Assembly: GCA_041946825.1 (NCBI GenBank) | Contig: JBHGBD010000015.1 | Coordinates: 1 to 64,000 of the forward strand | Direction of reading: 5' to 3' | DNA from: CAZTHM01 sp041946825 | GTDB taxonomy: Bacteria; Acidobacteriota; Terriglobia; UBA7540 | DNA length: 64,000 bases | Shown: piece after piece, positions 26,035-34,766 of the stretch | Layout: each line of letters starts with the position of its first letter | Position numbering within the stretch: the first letter of the stretch is position 1 | Position numbers and translations under genes: made by a program | The notes under the pieces: model-generated | What the model was told of the DNA's origin: nothing | The model's input: only the letters and a program-made list of their open reading frames with translations | Databases searched by the model: none

Positions 26035-26760
26035 GTGCGCCCTCATCTCCTCCCATTTGTTTTTGCCAATGTCCTGGTGGCTTCACTCGCGGCGGGTCAA
26101 ACGGCGCAATCGACAGCCCCGCAAAGCAAGGAGGCCGAACGCCTGAACCGGGCGGCGGAAGTGTTCGGAGAGATTATGAACGCCCCCGACAGCAGCGTGC
26201 CGGAGGATCTCCTCGAACGCGCCCATTGCGTTGTCGTGATCCCTTCGATGATCAAGGGTGGATTCGTGTTTGGTGGTCGCTACGGGAAGGGCGTAGTCTC
26301 CTGCCGCAAGAACGCAGGCGTCGGCCCGTGGGGCCCGCCCGCCATGGTGACGCTGGGTGGGGGGAGTTTTGGAGCGCAAATCGGCGGCGCTGCGGTGGAC
26401 GTCATCATGCTCGTAATGAACCCATCAGGCGTCGAGAAATTGCTTAAGAGCAAATTCACAGTGGGTGGGGACCTTTCTGCCGCTGCGGGTCCGGTCGGCC
26501 GCGCCGCAACGGCAGAGACCGATGCGCTGCTGAATGCCAAAATCCTGACTTACTCGCGCAGCCGCGGGGTCTTTGCGGGGGCGGAATTGAAGGGCGCCGT
26601 CCTGAAACAAGACCGCGACGGCAATCGATTTCTCTACCGGCGGAGAATCGAAGCCCGCGATCTTTTGATTGACGGCAAGGCGGAAGTCCCTGCGGAAGCC
26701 CAACCATTCATCGCGGTGCTGACAAAGTACTCGCCGCAGCGAACCAAAAAGCCGCTGTGA
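26035..26760 (+). CDS. SYLF (Ysc84-like) lipid-binding domain protein
   Basis: A 241-aa exported protein starting at a GTG (26035). A signal peptide of about 21 residues is followed by helical EAERLNRAAEVFGEIM. The SYLF domain covers about residues 60-235: VVVIPSMIKGGFVFGGRYGKGVVSCR, PAMVTLGGGSFGAQIGG, GRAATAETDALLNAKILTYSRSRGVFAG. SYLF domains bind phosphoinositides in eukaryotes; bacterial members are periplasmic and of unclear role. It may be cotranscribed with the small secreted protein upstream. Confidence 0.88.
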   Translation: MRPHLLPFVFANVLVASLAAGQTAQSTAPQSKEAERLNRAAEVFGEIMNAPDSSVPEDLLERAHCVVVIPSMIKGGFVFGGRYGKGVVSCRKNAGVGPWGPPAMVTLGGGSFGAQIGGAAVDVIMLVMNPSGVEKLLKSKFTVGGDLSAAAGPVGRAATAETDALLNAKILTYSRSRGVFAGAELKGAVLKQDRDGNRFLYRRRIEARDLLIDGKAEVPAEAQPFIAVLTKYSPQRTKKPL

Positions 26761-26909
26761 AGACCTGCTAAGGCAGGAATGCGCATGCAAAATCCAACCA
26801 AATTGTAAAGCGAAAACAAGGCGAAAGCGTCAAAAATGCCCTGATTCCTCGCCGCTTTTTTTCCGCCCGCGCCGTTGACATAGAGCGCGGTTTTCGTCAA
26901 CATACAGCT

Positions 26910-27509
26910 ATGGGTCAAAACTTGAGCGTCGTAAACGGCGCTATGCCGCCGGAAGCTGCATGTCGTTTGGTTGTTCGAAGAGATAAGGCGCCGGGTGAAG
27001 TCCTCCATTTTGTTATTTCCGGACTCGAGATTGGACAACAGGTCGTCGTCGTAGCCGGCCCCAGCTGCCTGACAGATCTCGCGAGGAATCTTACCGAGAG
27101 CGGTCTTCGTCCAGACACCTTGCTACGCAACAGCCGCTTGGTCTTCCTGACCGCGCCGGAGTGTCTAGCGCAGATTTCCGAACCCGAGAAAATCCTTCAA
27201 CGCGGCCCTCTCCGCCGAACCGTCTCCGTGATGCGCTGGGTCACCGACTGGTCGTGGGCTTATTCCAACGGGATTCCACAAGCGATTATCTTTGAGCACC
27301 AGCGTCGAATCCATGATTTTGCCCGTTCGCTGGGTGCGCTATCGCTTTGCACGGTGAATTGCGAAAAAGTGGAACGCAGCTCCCTGCTTGCGATCCTGGC
27401 GGATCACCGGCGAGCGTCCAAGACGAGTCCCGCTCCGGGTGAGATCCCCTTGCCGCTTGCAAAGGCTGCCACAGCGGCCGCCAAAGCGCGAGTCAAAGTC
27501 TCCAACTAA
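26910..27509 (+). CDS. MEDS-domain (DcmR-like) sensory protein
   Basis: A 199-aa protein resembling the MEDS/DcmR sensory fold, which is related to RecA/KaiC-like proteins. Supporting segments are EVLHFVISGLEIGQQVVVVAGPSCLTDL near the N-terminus, RLVFLTAPECL, MRWVTDWSWAYSNG, FEHQRRIHDFARSLGALSLCTVNCEKV and ILADHRR near the end. No DNA-binding or kinase domain is attached, so it may be a stand-alone sensor or anti-sigma-like partner. The C-terminal 30 residues are Ala/Lys-rich and probably disordered. I am fairly, not fully, sure of the family. Confidence 0.65.
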   Translation: MGQNLSVVNGAMPPEAACRLVVRRDKAPGEVLHFVISGLEIGQQVVVVAGPSCLTDLARNLTESGLRPDTLLRNSRLVFLTAPECLAQISEPEKILQRGPLRRTVSVMRWVTDWSWAYSNGIPQAIIFEHQRRIHDFARSLGALSLCTVNCEKVERSSLLAILADHRRASKTSPAPGEIPLPLAKAATAAAKARVKVSN

Positions 27510-27671
27510 AACCATTTCGCAATTGCCTGCAGAATAGTGAAGCCCGCAGGAGAGGTGTCCATTCGAGCCGCTCTGCCCCTTACGGTCTGACACAAGGCCC
27601 GAAGAGGGCCGCTGTGACATCGGTTTTGGATCTTATCCCGCCGGCAAGAGAGCCTTTACGAGGGGGGAGAC

Positions 27672-28478
27672 TCACTGGGTCTCGGCTGGCCCGGTAAGCG
27701 GAGGCATGGTGGGAAACGTACGGTCGCCCCGACCGCCTGGTCCGAAGATGGATGGCGGTTGCTGGCCTCCGCCGGGCGGAGGATTCGCCTGCCCCGGCAC
27801 CGCCCCCCCGCCGGGCGTGTCAACGCCGATAAACTCCCAATCGCTATAGCGAGTCTTATTGTTCCAGACGCGGATCGACTGCTTGTTGCTCATGCTTGCC
27901 ACACCGATGATGAACGCGCCTTGAACCCCCTTATCGAAGAACGCGGAAGTTTCCTTGGGTTGGCCTTCCTCTCCCGATTCGAATCGACCGATCTTCCCCG
28001 CCGACGGCGCTTCTTGTTTCTTTTCCTGGGAAGAGGAACTGTCGGAGCCCAACGCTGACGGGGGCTTGGGCCGCGCCAGGGTCCGAGAGTCAAGCGGGGT
28101 GCCAGCGGCGTCGGCGTGGATAAACCGCCACTTCCCTTTCGCCGTCATGGGGTCTGAATACTCGCGGCGGAGGAAATGGATCCCGTTGGTTTCGAGCAGT
28201 TCTTTTACAGAAGTTGGATAGCGGCGAAATTGGCGGCGGAAGAGCACAATGGCGCGGGCGTATTCGTTGCCCCGAAAGATTAGTTCTTCTTCGCGCTCGC
28301 GCATACCGGCAGTGTAGACACTAGGCACCGCCGCGGTCAGTGAGATCAGAATAAGCACGGTCATCATCATCAGAATGACGAGCGCCCATCCGCGGTCGTT
28401 TCCCGTGGAGACTTCGACGCGATTCCCGGGCCTATGGAGCGATGGGAAGACGAATTGTGTCGTGAGTCGTTTCGTCAT
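27672..28478 (-). CDS. Atypical pseudopilin-like protein of the secretion/pilus operon
   Basis: The start is placed at ATG 28478 (268 aa), overlapping the upstream PilP-like gene by 47 nt; the longer frame to 28598 is not protein-like. A leader is followed by a pilin-like hydrophobic helix at about residues 29-50 (GWALVILMMMTVLILISL), then FRGNEYARAIVLFRRQFRRYPTSVKELLE, the pattern seen in GspG/GspK-like pseudopilins. The processing site is not the usual GFTLIE but RGWALV, without the conserved Glu5. A Ser/Gln-rich linker and a Pro/Gly-rich tail follow. It is the last gene of the operon. Confidence 0.7.
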   Translation of the reverse strand: MTKRLTTQFVFPSLHRPGNRVEVSTGNDRGWALVILMMMTVLILISLTAAVPSVYTAGMREREEELIFRGNEYARAIVLFRRQFRRYPTSVKELLETNGIHFLRREYSDPMTAKGKWRFIHADAAGTPLDSRTLARPKPPSALGSDSSSSQEKKQEAPSAGKIGRFESGEEGQPKETSAFFDKGVQGAFIIGVASMSNKQSIRVWNNKTRYSDWEFIGVDTPGGGAVPGQANPPPGGGQQPPSIFGPGGRGDRTFPTMPPLTGPAETQ

Positions 28479-28989
28479 CGACTTCGACCTGCGAGGGGGT
28501 AATCTTGCGCACACGAAAGCGCTTCGCGAAGGTCTCGCCCTCATGGACGATGTAAATCTCCTGATCGTCGGAGACGATCGCCTCGTTGATTCCCCCACCT
28601 TTCTGCGTGACGCCGACAGCTTTCAGCGGCGGGGGCGGAGGCTTGGGGGGAGCGGAAGGGACGGCCGGAGCGTCGGTCCTTGCTCGCACCAGCGGCGCCG
28701 GCGGGGCCTCGAACTCGAAAGGATTGCGCGACGGTTTGGACCGCGGCCGCTTCTGAATCTTCTCGAAAACATCCAGCTGTACCCTCGGGTCATAGCGGGC
28801 AAGTTCATTCGTAGCGCGTGACGGCGACGACCCGCTGCGTACGCGCGTTGCCGGGGGCTTGGTTCCGGCGGGTGCGCGCGTAGCCCCCGCCCTCGCGCCG
28901 CTTCGAAGGAACATGTTCAATACCAAGGCGACGCACACAATACCCAGAAATCCCGCCACCCATTTCTCGAATTGGCTGCCCGACGTCAT
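28432..28989 (-). CDS. PilP-like protein of the secretion/pilus operon
   Basis: A 185-aa protein with one N-terminal transmembrane segment (AGFLGIVCVALVLNMFL), a Pro/Ala-rich periplasmic linker, and a C-terminal beta domain at about residues 125-182: LKAVGVTQKGGGINEAIVSDDQEIYIVHEGETFAKRFRVRKI. This domain fits the PilP/GspC homology-region fold, which docks on the secretin. Most PilP proteins are lipoproteins; this one is anchored by a helix as in GspC. It overlaps the upstream pilO-like gene by 4 nt. Confidence 0.75.
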   Translation of the reverse strand: MTSGSQFEKWVAGFLGIVCVALVLNMFLRSGARAGATRAPAGTKPPATRVRSGSSPSRATNELARYDPRVQLDVFEKIQKRPRSKPSRNPFEFEAPPAPLVRARTDAPAVPSAPPKPPPPPLKAVGVTQKGGGINEAIVSDDQEIYIVHEGETFAKRFRVRKITPSQVEVDDETTHDTIRLPIAP

Positions 28990-29534
28990 GGTTTCAAATA
29001 GAGGTTCGCGACCAATCGCAGCGCCAGCCCTTGCCCCTCCGTGGGCTCGATGCTGAAATCCCGCAAGACGATGAGATCACTTGAAGTTTCGAGCGCGTGC
29101 GCGAAACCGATCAGATTCGCGTACGGACCCTCCACATCCAGATCCACCGCCAACCGTTCGAAAGGATCCTCTTTGGACGATTCTAATTTGTAGGCGACAC
29201 TCGCCAGGTGGAGGTTCGAGTTGTCCGTCAGCTCCCGCACCATCCGCACAGCCCGGGAAAATCCCTGGCGTCGTGAAGGGAGATGTTCTTTGAGAAAATC
29301 CGCGAGCTCTCGTTCCGCCTCGGGCACCGCAGTCCGATACTTCTCGAGTTGCGCTGCTCGCACCCTAAGGTCGCGAACCCGTTCACGCGCCGCCGCGTAG
29401 CTCGCCTCTTCTCGCGTACGCATCACTCGCAGGGGACGCACGAGTGCAAAATAGAGAGTCACGTCGAGAAGCACCAGCGCCAGCGCCGTGGCTTCGATGA
29501 TCCTCACGATGGTTTTTCGACGGCTCTTGCTCAT
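28986..29534 (-). CDS. pilO: PilO-like inner membrane alignment protein
   Basis: A 182-aa bitopic protein. It has one transmembrane helix at about residues 12-32 (IEATALALVLLDVTLYFALV), a periplasmic coiled coil (REEASYAAARERVRDLRVRAAQLEKY) and a C-terminal ferredoxin-like fold (LAVDLDVEGPYANLIGFAHALE). This is the standard PilO/GspM arrangement, which with PilN and PilM forms the inner membrane alignment complex. It lies 16 nt downstream of the pilN-like gene. Confidence 0.8.
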   Translation of the reverse strand: MSKSRRKTIVRIIEATALALVLLDVTLYFALVRPLRVMRTREEASYAAARERVRDLRVRAAQLEKYRTAVPEAERELADFLKEHLPSRRQGFSRAVRMVRELTDNSNLHLASVAYKLESSKEDPFERLAVDLDVEGPYANLIGFAHALETSSDLIVLRDFSIEPTEGQGLALRLVANLYLKP

Positions 29535-29550
29535 AATTCCCCGTCACGCC

Positions 29551-30132
29551 TCAGGGCGCATCCCCGCCCACGTATCGGGCCGTACAAACTACGGTTACCG
29601 GCGACGGGCCCCCTTCCGCGGACTCATCGCCAACTCCCTGACTGAGCACGGACACATCCACAAAATCGGGAGAGTCCTCCAGATTCTCCAAGAATTTCTC
29701 CATGTCTTCATCTTTCTTCGCCGCCACTGACAGCCTCACCGAGGAGGCCGTCCCCGCCTGGGTCAGCGCGAACGAATCCAAGCGAGCCTGGCCGGGAAGG
29801 AGTTTCGTAACCTTTTCGACCAATTCGGTCAGCGAGAATCGCCGTCGGTCAATGACGCCGTTGACAAACTGCGCCTGGCGAAGCATGGCGTCCAGTTGCG
29901 GGCGCTCGAGATCCTTCTTAATCGCCGCTTCCTGGTCGCGCATCGTGGCTTCAATTTGCTGCAGTTCGACCAGCGCCTGATGCGCCCGGCGATATTCGCG
30001 GTAGTTCCTTACCGCAAGGATGCTCAGCAGCACCAAACCCGCGGCGGCGATGACACCCGTTGGAATGGCCCACGCCAGCGCGTAACGTTCACGCGCGCTG
30101 GGAGCAATCGTCAGATTGACGTTAATTCTCAT
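29551..30132 (-). CDS. pilN: PilN-like inner membrane alignment protein
   Basis: A 193-aa bitopic protein. The cytoplasmic N-terminus begins MRINVNLTI, the short segment through which PilN-type proteins insert into PilM. A transmembrane helix at about residues 24-45 (IPTGVIAAAGLVLLSILAV), a coiled coil, and a periplasmic domain with RFSLTELVEKVTKLLPGQARLDSF follow. It overlaps the pilM-like gene by 4 nt. Confidence 0.82.
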   Translation of the reverse strand: MRINVNLTIAPSARERYALAWAIPTGVIAAAGLVLLSILAVRNYREYRRAHQALVELQQIEATMRDQEAAIKKDLERPQLDAMLRQAQFVNGVIDRRRFSLTELVEKVTKLLPGQARLDSFALTQAGTASSVRLSVAAKKDEDMEKFLENLEDSPDFVDVSVLSQGVGDESAEGGPSPVTVVCTARYVGGDAP

Positions 30133-31115
30133 TCGGTCTTTCCGGAGTTCGAAATGATCCCCGCCACGGTGGCGCCGAACTGTGCGAAAAGCGTGCGCTC
30201 CTCGGCCGAGAGATCCCCGCCCAGCTCCGGCCGCGGCGTCAGGATTTCAACCTCGTGCGAGACCGCCGCGGCGATCGCCGCCGCCATTTCCGTGCTGGCG
30301 GCGGGCCGGGCGCAAAGCCACGCGCGCCCCAAGTCAGCGTGCAGCCGGTCGCGCGTGCTGGCGAGAATTCGCGCTGCTTCGCCGGCTACTTCGCGCGCCA
30401 CCTCTTCCGGCGTGTCCGAGTCCAGGTCGCGCGTGCGCCAGTAGCACGGCCGCGACCCGACGACCACGACACTCGTCATCCAGCGCGAACAGACGTGTAA
30501 TAGGAGCTGGCCACGCGGTTCCTTTTCCGGTAGCAGCGGCAATAGCGTGACCGTCGCGGGAAGCAGCAATACCATACCGCCGTTGGCTGCTTCAATCGCG
30601 GATTCATATTCCGAGAGAACCGCGCCACGGGCGGCCACCGCCAGAACCTCGACGTGTCCTGGCTCGCGCGCCAGAATCTGAATCGAGATGCGGGCTTCTT
30701 CGGGAGCGAACGGCAGCTTCTCTCGCATCTTCCAGCGCACCAGCGTCTCTGTTTCCGCCGGATCGTCAGGAAGCGTTTCAAAGTTGAGAATCGAGACGCG
30801 GGCCGCTCCGTCCGGAAGAACCAGGCCGAAGCGCCCCGAGCCATTGCCGATGATATCCGCAACCTCATTGATGGCACGGCGGAACGCTTCGAGATTCGCG
30901 ATGTTGGCTTTGCCCGCGTGCGGATTGAGCGCTCCGGGATCGAGACGCCGGACCCCCACGCGACCCAGCCGGCGTGTCTGTCGTGACGGGCTTAACAACC
31001 GTGCGCCAAGGACGAATTCCGGCTCGGCCTCGAACACCACGGTGGGCATCGCAAACTGCGCCACGCTGCTGTGGTGGGTCAAAACGATCCGCTTTGTGAG
31101 GAAGCTCCAGTCCAT
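30129..31115 (-). CDS. pilM: PilM-like cytoplasmic actin-fold protein
   Basis: A 328-aa protein that fits PilM/GspL-cytoplasmic: actin-like ATPase fold with FGLVLPDGAARVSILNFETLPDD, TETLVRWKMREKLPFAPEEA and DYVVLLLP-like VLLLPATVTLLPLL. Sequence is more diverged than usual. It has no transmembrane segment, consistent with a peripheral protein that binds the PilN N-terminus. The first ATG (31115) follows the GspE stop by 17 nt; a second Met at residue 23 is possible. Confidence 0.78.
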   Translation of the reverse strand: MDWSFLTKRIVLTHHSSVAQFAMPTVVFEAEPEFVLGARLLSPSRQTRRLGRVGVRRLDPGALNPHAGKANIANLEAFRRAINEVADIIGNGSGRFGLVLPDGAARVSILNFETLPDDPAETETLVRWKMREKLPFAPEEARISIQILAREPGHVEVLAVAARGAVLSEYESAIEAANGGMVLLLPATVTLLPLLPEKEPRGQLLLHVCSRWMTSVVVVGSRPCYWRTRDLDSDTPEEVAREVAGEAARILASTRDRLHADLGRAWLCARPAASTEMAAAIAAAVSHEVEILTPRPELGGDLSAEERTLFAQFGATVAGIISNSGKTE

Positions 31116-31132
31116 TCTCCCGCGCCCCGCCC

Positions 31133-32740
31133 TTACTCGACGAACGTAACCTTATTTACCTCTCTTAAGGTCGTGACACCCAGCTGGACCTTCTCAAGCG
31201 CCGTCTCTCTCAAGGTTATCATGCCTTCCAGCTTGGCCACGCGCTTGATTTCCGAGGAGGGCCGCTTGTCGAGAATCAGTTCGCGAATGCGGTCGGAAAG
31301 CGCGAGCAATTCGCCGATGGCGGTGCGCCCGCGGAATCCGGTCTGGCTGCAACGCTCGCACCCCGCACCCTCGTAAAACGCGACCTCGCCCCACACGTTC
31401 CGATCGAGCCCTGACTCGTCGAGCAACTCCGGTGGGAGCTCGACGGGGCGCTTGCAGCTCTCACAAATCGTTCGTACCAGCCGCTGGGCCAGGATGCAGT
31501 TCAGCGCCGAAACAAAGTTGTAAGGCTCAACGCCCATGTTCAAGAAGCGGCCAAGAACGTCCACTACGTTATTGGCGTGCACGGTGGTGAAAACCAGGTG
31601 GCCGGTGAGCGCCGACTGGATGGCGATCTGGGCCGTCTCATTGTCACGGATTTCGCCGACCATGATTTTGTCCGGGTCGTGGCGCAGGATGGAGCGCAGG
31701 CCGCGCGCAAATGTCAGTCCCTTCTTTTCGTTGACGGGAATCTGCGTGATGCCGCGAAGCTGATATTCGACTGGGTCCTCGATGGTGATAATCTTGTCCT
31801 CATCGGTCTTGATCTCGGAGAGCGCGGCGTAGAGCGTGGTCGTCTTGCCGCTGCCCGTGGGGCCGGTGACGAGAACCATGCCGTATGGTTCGCGGATGAA
31901 GCGCCGCAGGCGACGGATTTCACGGTCGGCCAAGCCGAGCACGTCAAGCCGCAGCTGGCGGAATTTCTCGTGCAGCGACTCCTTGTCCAGGATGCGGAGC
32001 ACGGCGTCTTCGCCGTGAATAGAAGGCATGATCGACACGCGGAAGTCGATGGGCCGGCCGCGATACCGCACTCGGAAGCGCCCATCCTGGGGCACGCGCC
32101 GCTCGGCAATGTCGAGCTCCGCCATGACCTTGATACGCGTGATGAGGTTCGACTGAAACTCGCGGGCCAGCGGCGCCATGGCCTGCTGCAGCACACCGTC
32201 AATTCGGTACTTCACTACCACCGAGTTGTCACGACTTTCGATGTGAACGTCGCTCGCCCGCCTCTCGAGTCCCGCAAAGATAATCGAGTCCACCAGGCGG
32301 ATCATGGGACTGGCGGCACGTTCCTCCACCAGGTGTTCGAGTGAAAGACCTTCCTCCGCGCTGTCTTCGTCGCGAATCACATCCAGCCGGAACTCCTCCG
32401 TTGCTTCCTCCAGGACGCGTTGGGACGGCTCCGTTTTCTTCAGGAAATCCCTGACCTGGGTCGCGGCCGCGACGCGAATGATCAGTCGCCGGTCGAGTTT
32501 CATCTCCAATTCGTCCAGGCGCGCCAGGTCGGTGGGGTCGCTTACCGCCACCACCAGTTGTCCGTCCTGCATTTCCAATGGGAGGAATTCGTAGCGCAGC
32601 ATGACTTCCAGCGGGATGGAGCGCAGCAGGTCCATGTCGGGGCGGCAGTCGCGCAAATCCACAAAGTCGAATTGGTAGCGCTCGGCCAGACGCTGAGCCA
32701 GCTTTAATTCCGCCTGCATGTCAGGAGATGTATCGGGCAT
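31133..32740 (-). CDS. GspE/PilB-type secretion/assembly ATPase
   Basis: A 535-aa hexameric motor that would power pseudopilus or pilus assembly at the inner membrane. An N-terminal MshEN-like region (about residues 1-140) is followed by the ATPase core with Walker A GPTGSGKT at 293-300, the Asp box in KIITIEDPVEYQL, Walker B region ILRHDPDKIMVGEIRD and the His box HLVFTTVHANN. A zinc-binding four-Cys motif (CESCKRP, CERCSQTG) near 435-480 is typical of GspE/PilB and absent from PilT. No retraction ATPase gene is present in this window. Confidence 0.93.
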   Translation of the reverse strand: MPDTSPDMQAELKLAQRLAERYQFDFVDLRDCRPDMDLLRSIPLEVMLRYEFLPLEMQDGQLVVAVSDPTDLARLDELEMKLDRRLIIRVAAATQVRDFLKKTEPSQRVLEEATEEFRLDVIRDEDSAEEGLSLEHLVEERAASPMIRLVDSIIFAGLERRASDVHIESRDNSVVVKYRIDGVLQQAMAPLAREFQSNLITRIKVMAELDIAERRVPQDGRFRVRYRGRPIDFRVSIMPSIHGEDAVLRILDKESLHEKFRQLRLDVLGLADREIRRLRRFIREPYGMVLVTGPTGSGKTTTLYAALSEIKTDEDKIITIEDPVEYQLRGITQIPVNEKKGLTFARGLRSILRHDPDKIMVGEIRDNETAQIAIQSALTGHLVFTTVHANNVVDVLGRFLNMGVEPYNFVSALNCILAQRLVRTICESCKRPVELPPELLDESGLDRNVWGEVAFYEGAGCERCSQTGFRGRTAIGELLALSDRIRELILDKRPSSEIKRVAKLEGMITLRETALEKVQLGVTTLREVNKVTFVE

Positions 32741-32832
32741 TGCTTATTCCCCGTTCCAGTTCGCTCCGATTCCGGTGGGAATGCGGCCTGCCGACGGGCA
32801 GGATGCGCGCGCACCCCGGCATCGAGCCCTTC

Positions 32833-34035
32833 TCAATGCACCTGCGCTGCCATGGAAAACAATGGCAGATAGAACGCCACCAGCACAAATGCCACCACGA
32901 TGGCAATAGAAGCGATCATCAGAGGGTCGACGAGCGCCACCAGCGTCGCGAGGTCGATATTGACATCTTCCTCGAAAAACTCCGCCAGCGCTTCCAGCAT
33001 GGTCGGTAGAGCGCCCGTGGCCTCGCCCACTTCGAGCATGTCGAGGGCTATCGGCGGGAAGAAGCCAGTATTCCTCAAGCTGGCGCTAAGAGCCTTTCCG
33101 GATGTGACCTCCACCTGGGCGTGCCCAATGGCCTGGGATAGGAGCGGGCTGCTGACGGATTCCTTGGAGGTCTCGAGTGCCGAGACGATGGGGATGCCAC
33201 CTTGCATAAGCGTCCCCAGCGTTCGCGCAAACTCCGCCACGGAAAATTTAAGCAGGAGTTTCCCGACCACCGGCACGCGAAATTTCAACTTGTCCCACGC
33301 CAGGCGCGTCCGCTGGGACTTCCACGCGCCCCGCCCGAGCAGCACCCCGCCGGCGATGGCGGCCAGCGCGAACGCTCCCACGCGCTTGACACCCAGGGAG
33401 AGTTCAATGACGAACAGGGTCAGGGGCGGCATTTGCACGTGAAGTTCAGCGTAGAGTTGCGCGAATCGCGGGACAATGAAGCTGATAATGAAGGAAATCA
33501 AGGCACCCAGGAAGATGAGCAGAAACGCCGGATAGATGAGCGCCGCCAGAAACTTCTTCCGAAACGTGCGGGTGGTTTTCTGGTAGGTGAGATATTGCGC
33601 GAGGACCTTGTCGAGGCTGCCGCTTCGCTCGCCGGCACGTAACGTAGCACAGTAGATCTTGGGAAATTTCCCTAAAGCTTCAAAAGCTTCCGACAGCAGC
33701 GCTCCCGAGCGTACACGCTCACGCACGTCCTCGATGGCGGCCCGCAGTTCCGCACTACGCGTCTGGCGGGCCAGCAGGTCGAGTGATTTTTGCAGCGGCA
33801 GGCCGGATTTGGACAGGGTCAGGAACTGCTGATTGAAAATCATAAAATCGTCAGCGCGAATTCGGCCCTTCCGTAGTTCATGGGCACGCGCCCGCAGCGC
33901 TTGCTTGGGCTGAACCGAAAAAATAAAGAATCCCTGTGCCGCCAGCCGTTGACGCAACTCTGACTCGGAAAGCGCTTCTTCCGTCTGTGTCAGAACGCGC
34001 CCTGCATCGGTGCCGAGTTTGCAGATGAATTCCAT
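32833..34035 (-). CDS. GspF/PilC-type inner membrane platform protein
   Basis: A 400-aa polytopic protein. It has two duplicated T2SF domains at about residues 65-190 (FNQQFLTLSKSGLPLQKSLDLLA) and 270-390 (FARTLGTLMQGGIPIVSALE), each followed by transmembrane helices (FLLIFLGALISFIISFIV, SIAIVVAFVLVAFYLPLF). The start at 34035 begins MEFICKLG, normal for the family; the 25 codons above it in the same frame are heptamer-repeat DNA. It binds GspE and PilN-like proteins. A 92-nt gap with a small hairpin (cctgcc-gac-gggcagg) separates it from gspE. Confidence 0.9.
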   Translation of the reverse strand: MEFICKLGTDAGRVLTQTEEALSESELRQRLAAQGFFIFSVQPKQALRARAHELRKGRIRADDFMIFNQQFLTLSKSGLPLQKSLDLLARQTRSAELRAAIEDVRERVRSGALLSEAFEALGKFPKIYCATLRAGERSGSLDKVLAQYLTYQKTTRTFRKKFLAALIYPAFLLIFLGALISFIISFIVPRFAQLYAELHVQMPPLTLFVIELSLGVKRVGAFALAAIAGGVLLGRGAWKSQRTRLAWDKLKFRVPVVGKLLLKFSVAEFARTLGTLMQGGIPIVSALETSKESVSSPLLSQAIGHAQVEVTSGKALSASLRNTGFFPPIALDMLEVGEATGALPTMLEALAEFFEEDVNIDLATLVALVDPLMIASIAIVVAFVLVAFYLPLFSMAAQVH

Positions 34036-34041
34036 GGCTAG

Positions 34042-34242
34042 TTCAGAATTCAAAGTTGAAAGTCCAAAGGCGAGACTCGGTGCTTGGGCTTCGGGAAGAG
34101 CCGTCCCCACGTCTCGACTCTCGACCGTCAGCCATGGGCCGTTGTTTTCGACCTTTAACTTTCAACTCATTGCCTTCTACTCTTTCGCCCCTTAACCCTC
34201 GACATTTGACTTTTGACTTTTAACTTTCGACTTGCGACTTTT
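34042..34242. repeat. Degenerate 7-bp tandem arrays, TTCGACT/AAAGTTG type
   Basis: Three clusters lie between the pseudopilin and GspF genes. The first has four 7-mers (TTCAGAA, TTCAAAG, TTGAAAG, TCCAAAG) at 34042-34069. A short set lies at 34112-34125 and 34147-34167. The third has seven units from 34191, including TTTGACT twice, TTTAACT, TTCGACT and TGCGACT. Units vary in sequence but keep 7-nt spacing exactly. Confidence 0.8.
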
Positions 34243-34256
34243 TCGACTGCTCTTCC

Positions 34257-34766
34257 CTACCACGTGTTATACGGCGTTTCGTCGAGCGATATCTCATCCG
34301 ACCCGCTGTGCACATCGACGATGCCGGGCACGGCCTGGCTGCCGCTGATGACCACGTCCTCGATATCCACCTGCCAAGTCTGATTGGAGCGAGTGATGGG
34401 GTCCTCCGGCACACCACCACGCAGGTACCCACCGTCAACCAGTTCTTCCAGGGATTGCGGCGGTCGCTGCTTGTCGAGAGTGTATTGGTCGATCAGCTTA
34501 CGCATCGTGAAGAGGTCGTCGCGCAATACCGCCTCGCGAGCCCGCCGAACCGCCACTTCGTAAGTGGGAAAGATTGCCGACGCCAGAACAATGATCAGGG
34601 TGATAACCACCATGAGCTCAAGAAGCGTGAAGCCCGACGCCCGCTGGTCCTTGGTCCCTGGTCCTTCGTCCTTCGTCGTGGGCCACTGGCAACCGGCAAC
34701 CTGCAACTGACAACTGCGCCGCGACGCTGGCCCAGGCACGATTTCGGTTTTCTTACCAGTCCGCAT
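34257..34766 (-). CDS. GspG-like pseudopilin with an extended leader
   Basis: A 169-aa type IV pilin-like protein. The processing site G-FTLLELMVV with conserved Glu5 is at about residues 45-50, followed by a hydrophobic helix (ITLIIVLASAIFP), helix alpha-1C (REAVLRDDLFTMRKLIDQY) and a C-terminal GspG-like strand region. The leader of about 45 residues is far longer than the usual 6-25, because most of it is translated from two 7-bp tandem arrays. No better start exists nearer the cleavage site. The ATG at 34766 overlaps the upstream pseudopilin stop by 14 nt, which supports translation of the leader. Confidence 0.82.
   Translation of the reverse strand: MRTGKKTEIVPGPASRRSCQLQVAGCQWPTTKDEGPGTKDQRASGFTLLELMVVITLIIVLASAIFPTYEVAVRRAREAVLRDDLFTMRKLIDQYTLDKQRPPQSLEELVDGGYLRGGVPEDPITRSNQTWQVDIEDVVISGSQAVPGIVDVHSGSDEISLDETPYNTW
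34645..34719. repeat. Two adjacent 7-bp tandem arrays inside a pseudopilin leader
   Basis: Five units of the TGGTCCT/TCGTCCT type at 34645-34679 are followed by five units of the ACTGGCA type (ACTGGCA, ACCGGCA, ACCTGCA, ACTGACA, ACTGCGC) at 34685-34719. Both arrays fall inside the coding sequence of the leader peptide of the downstream pseudopilin gene. Confidence 0.85.
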
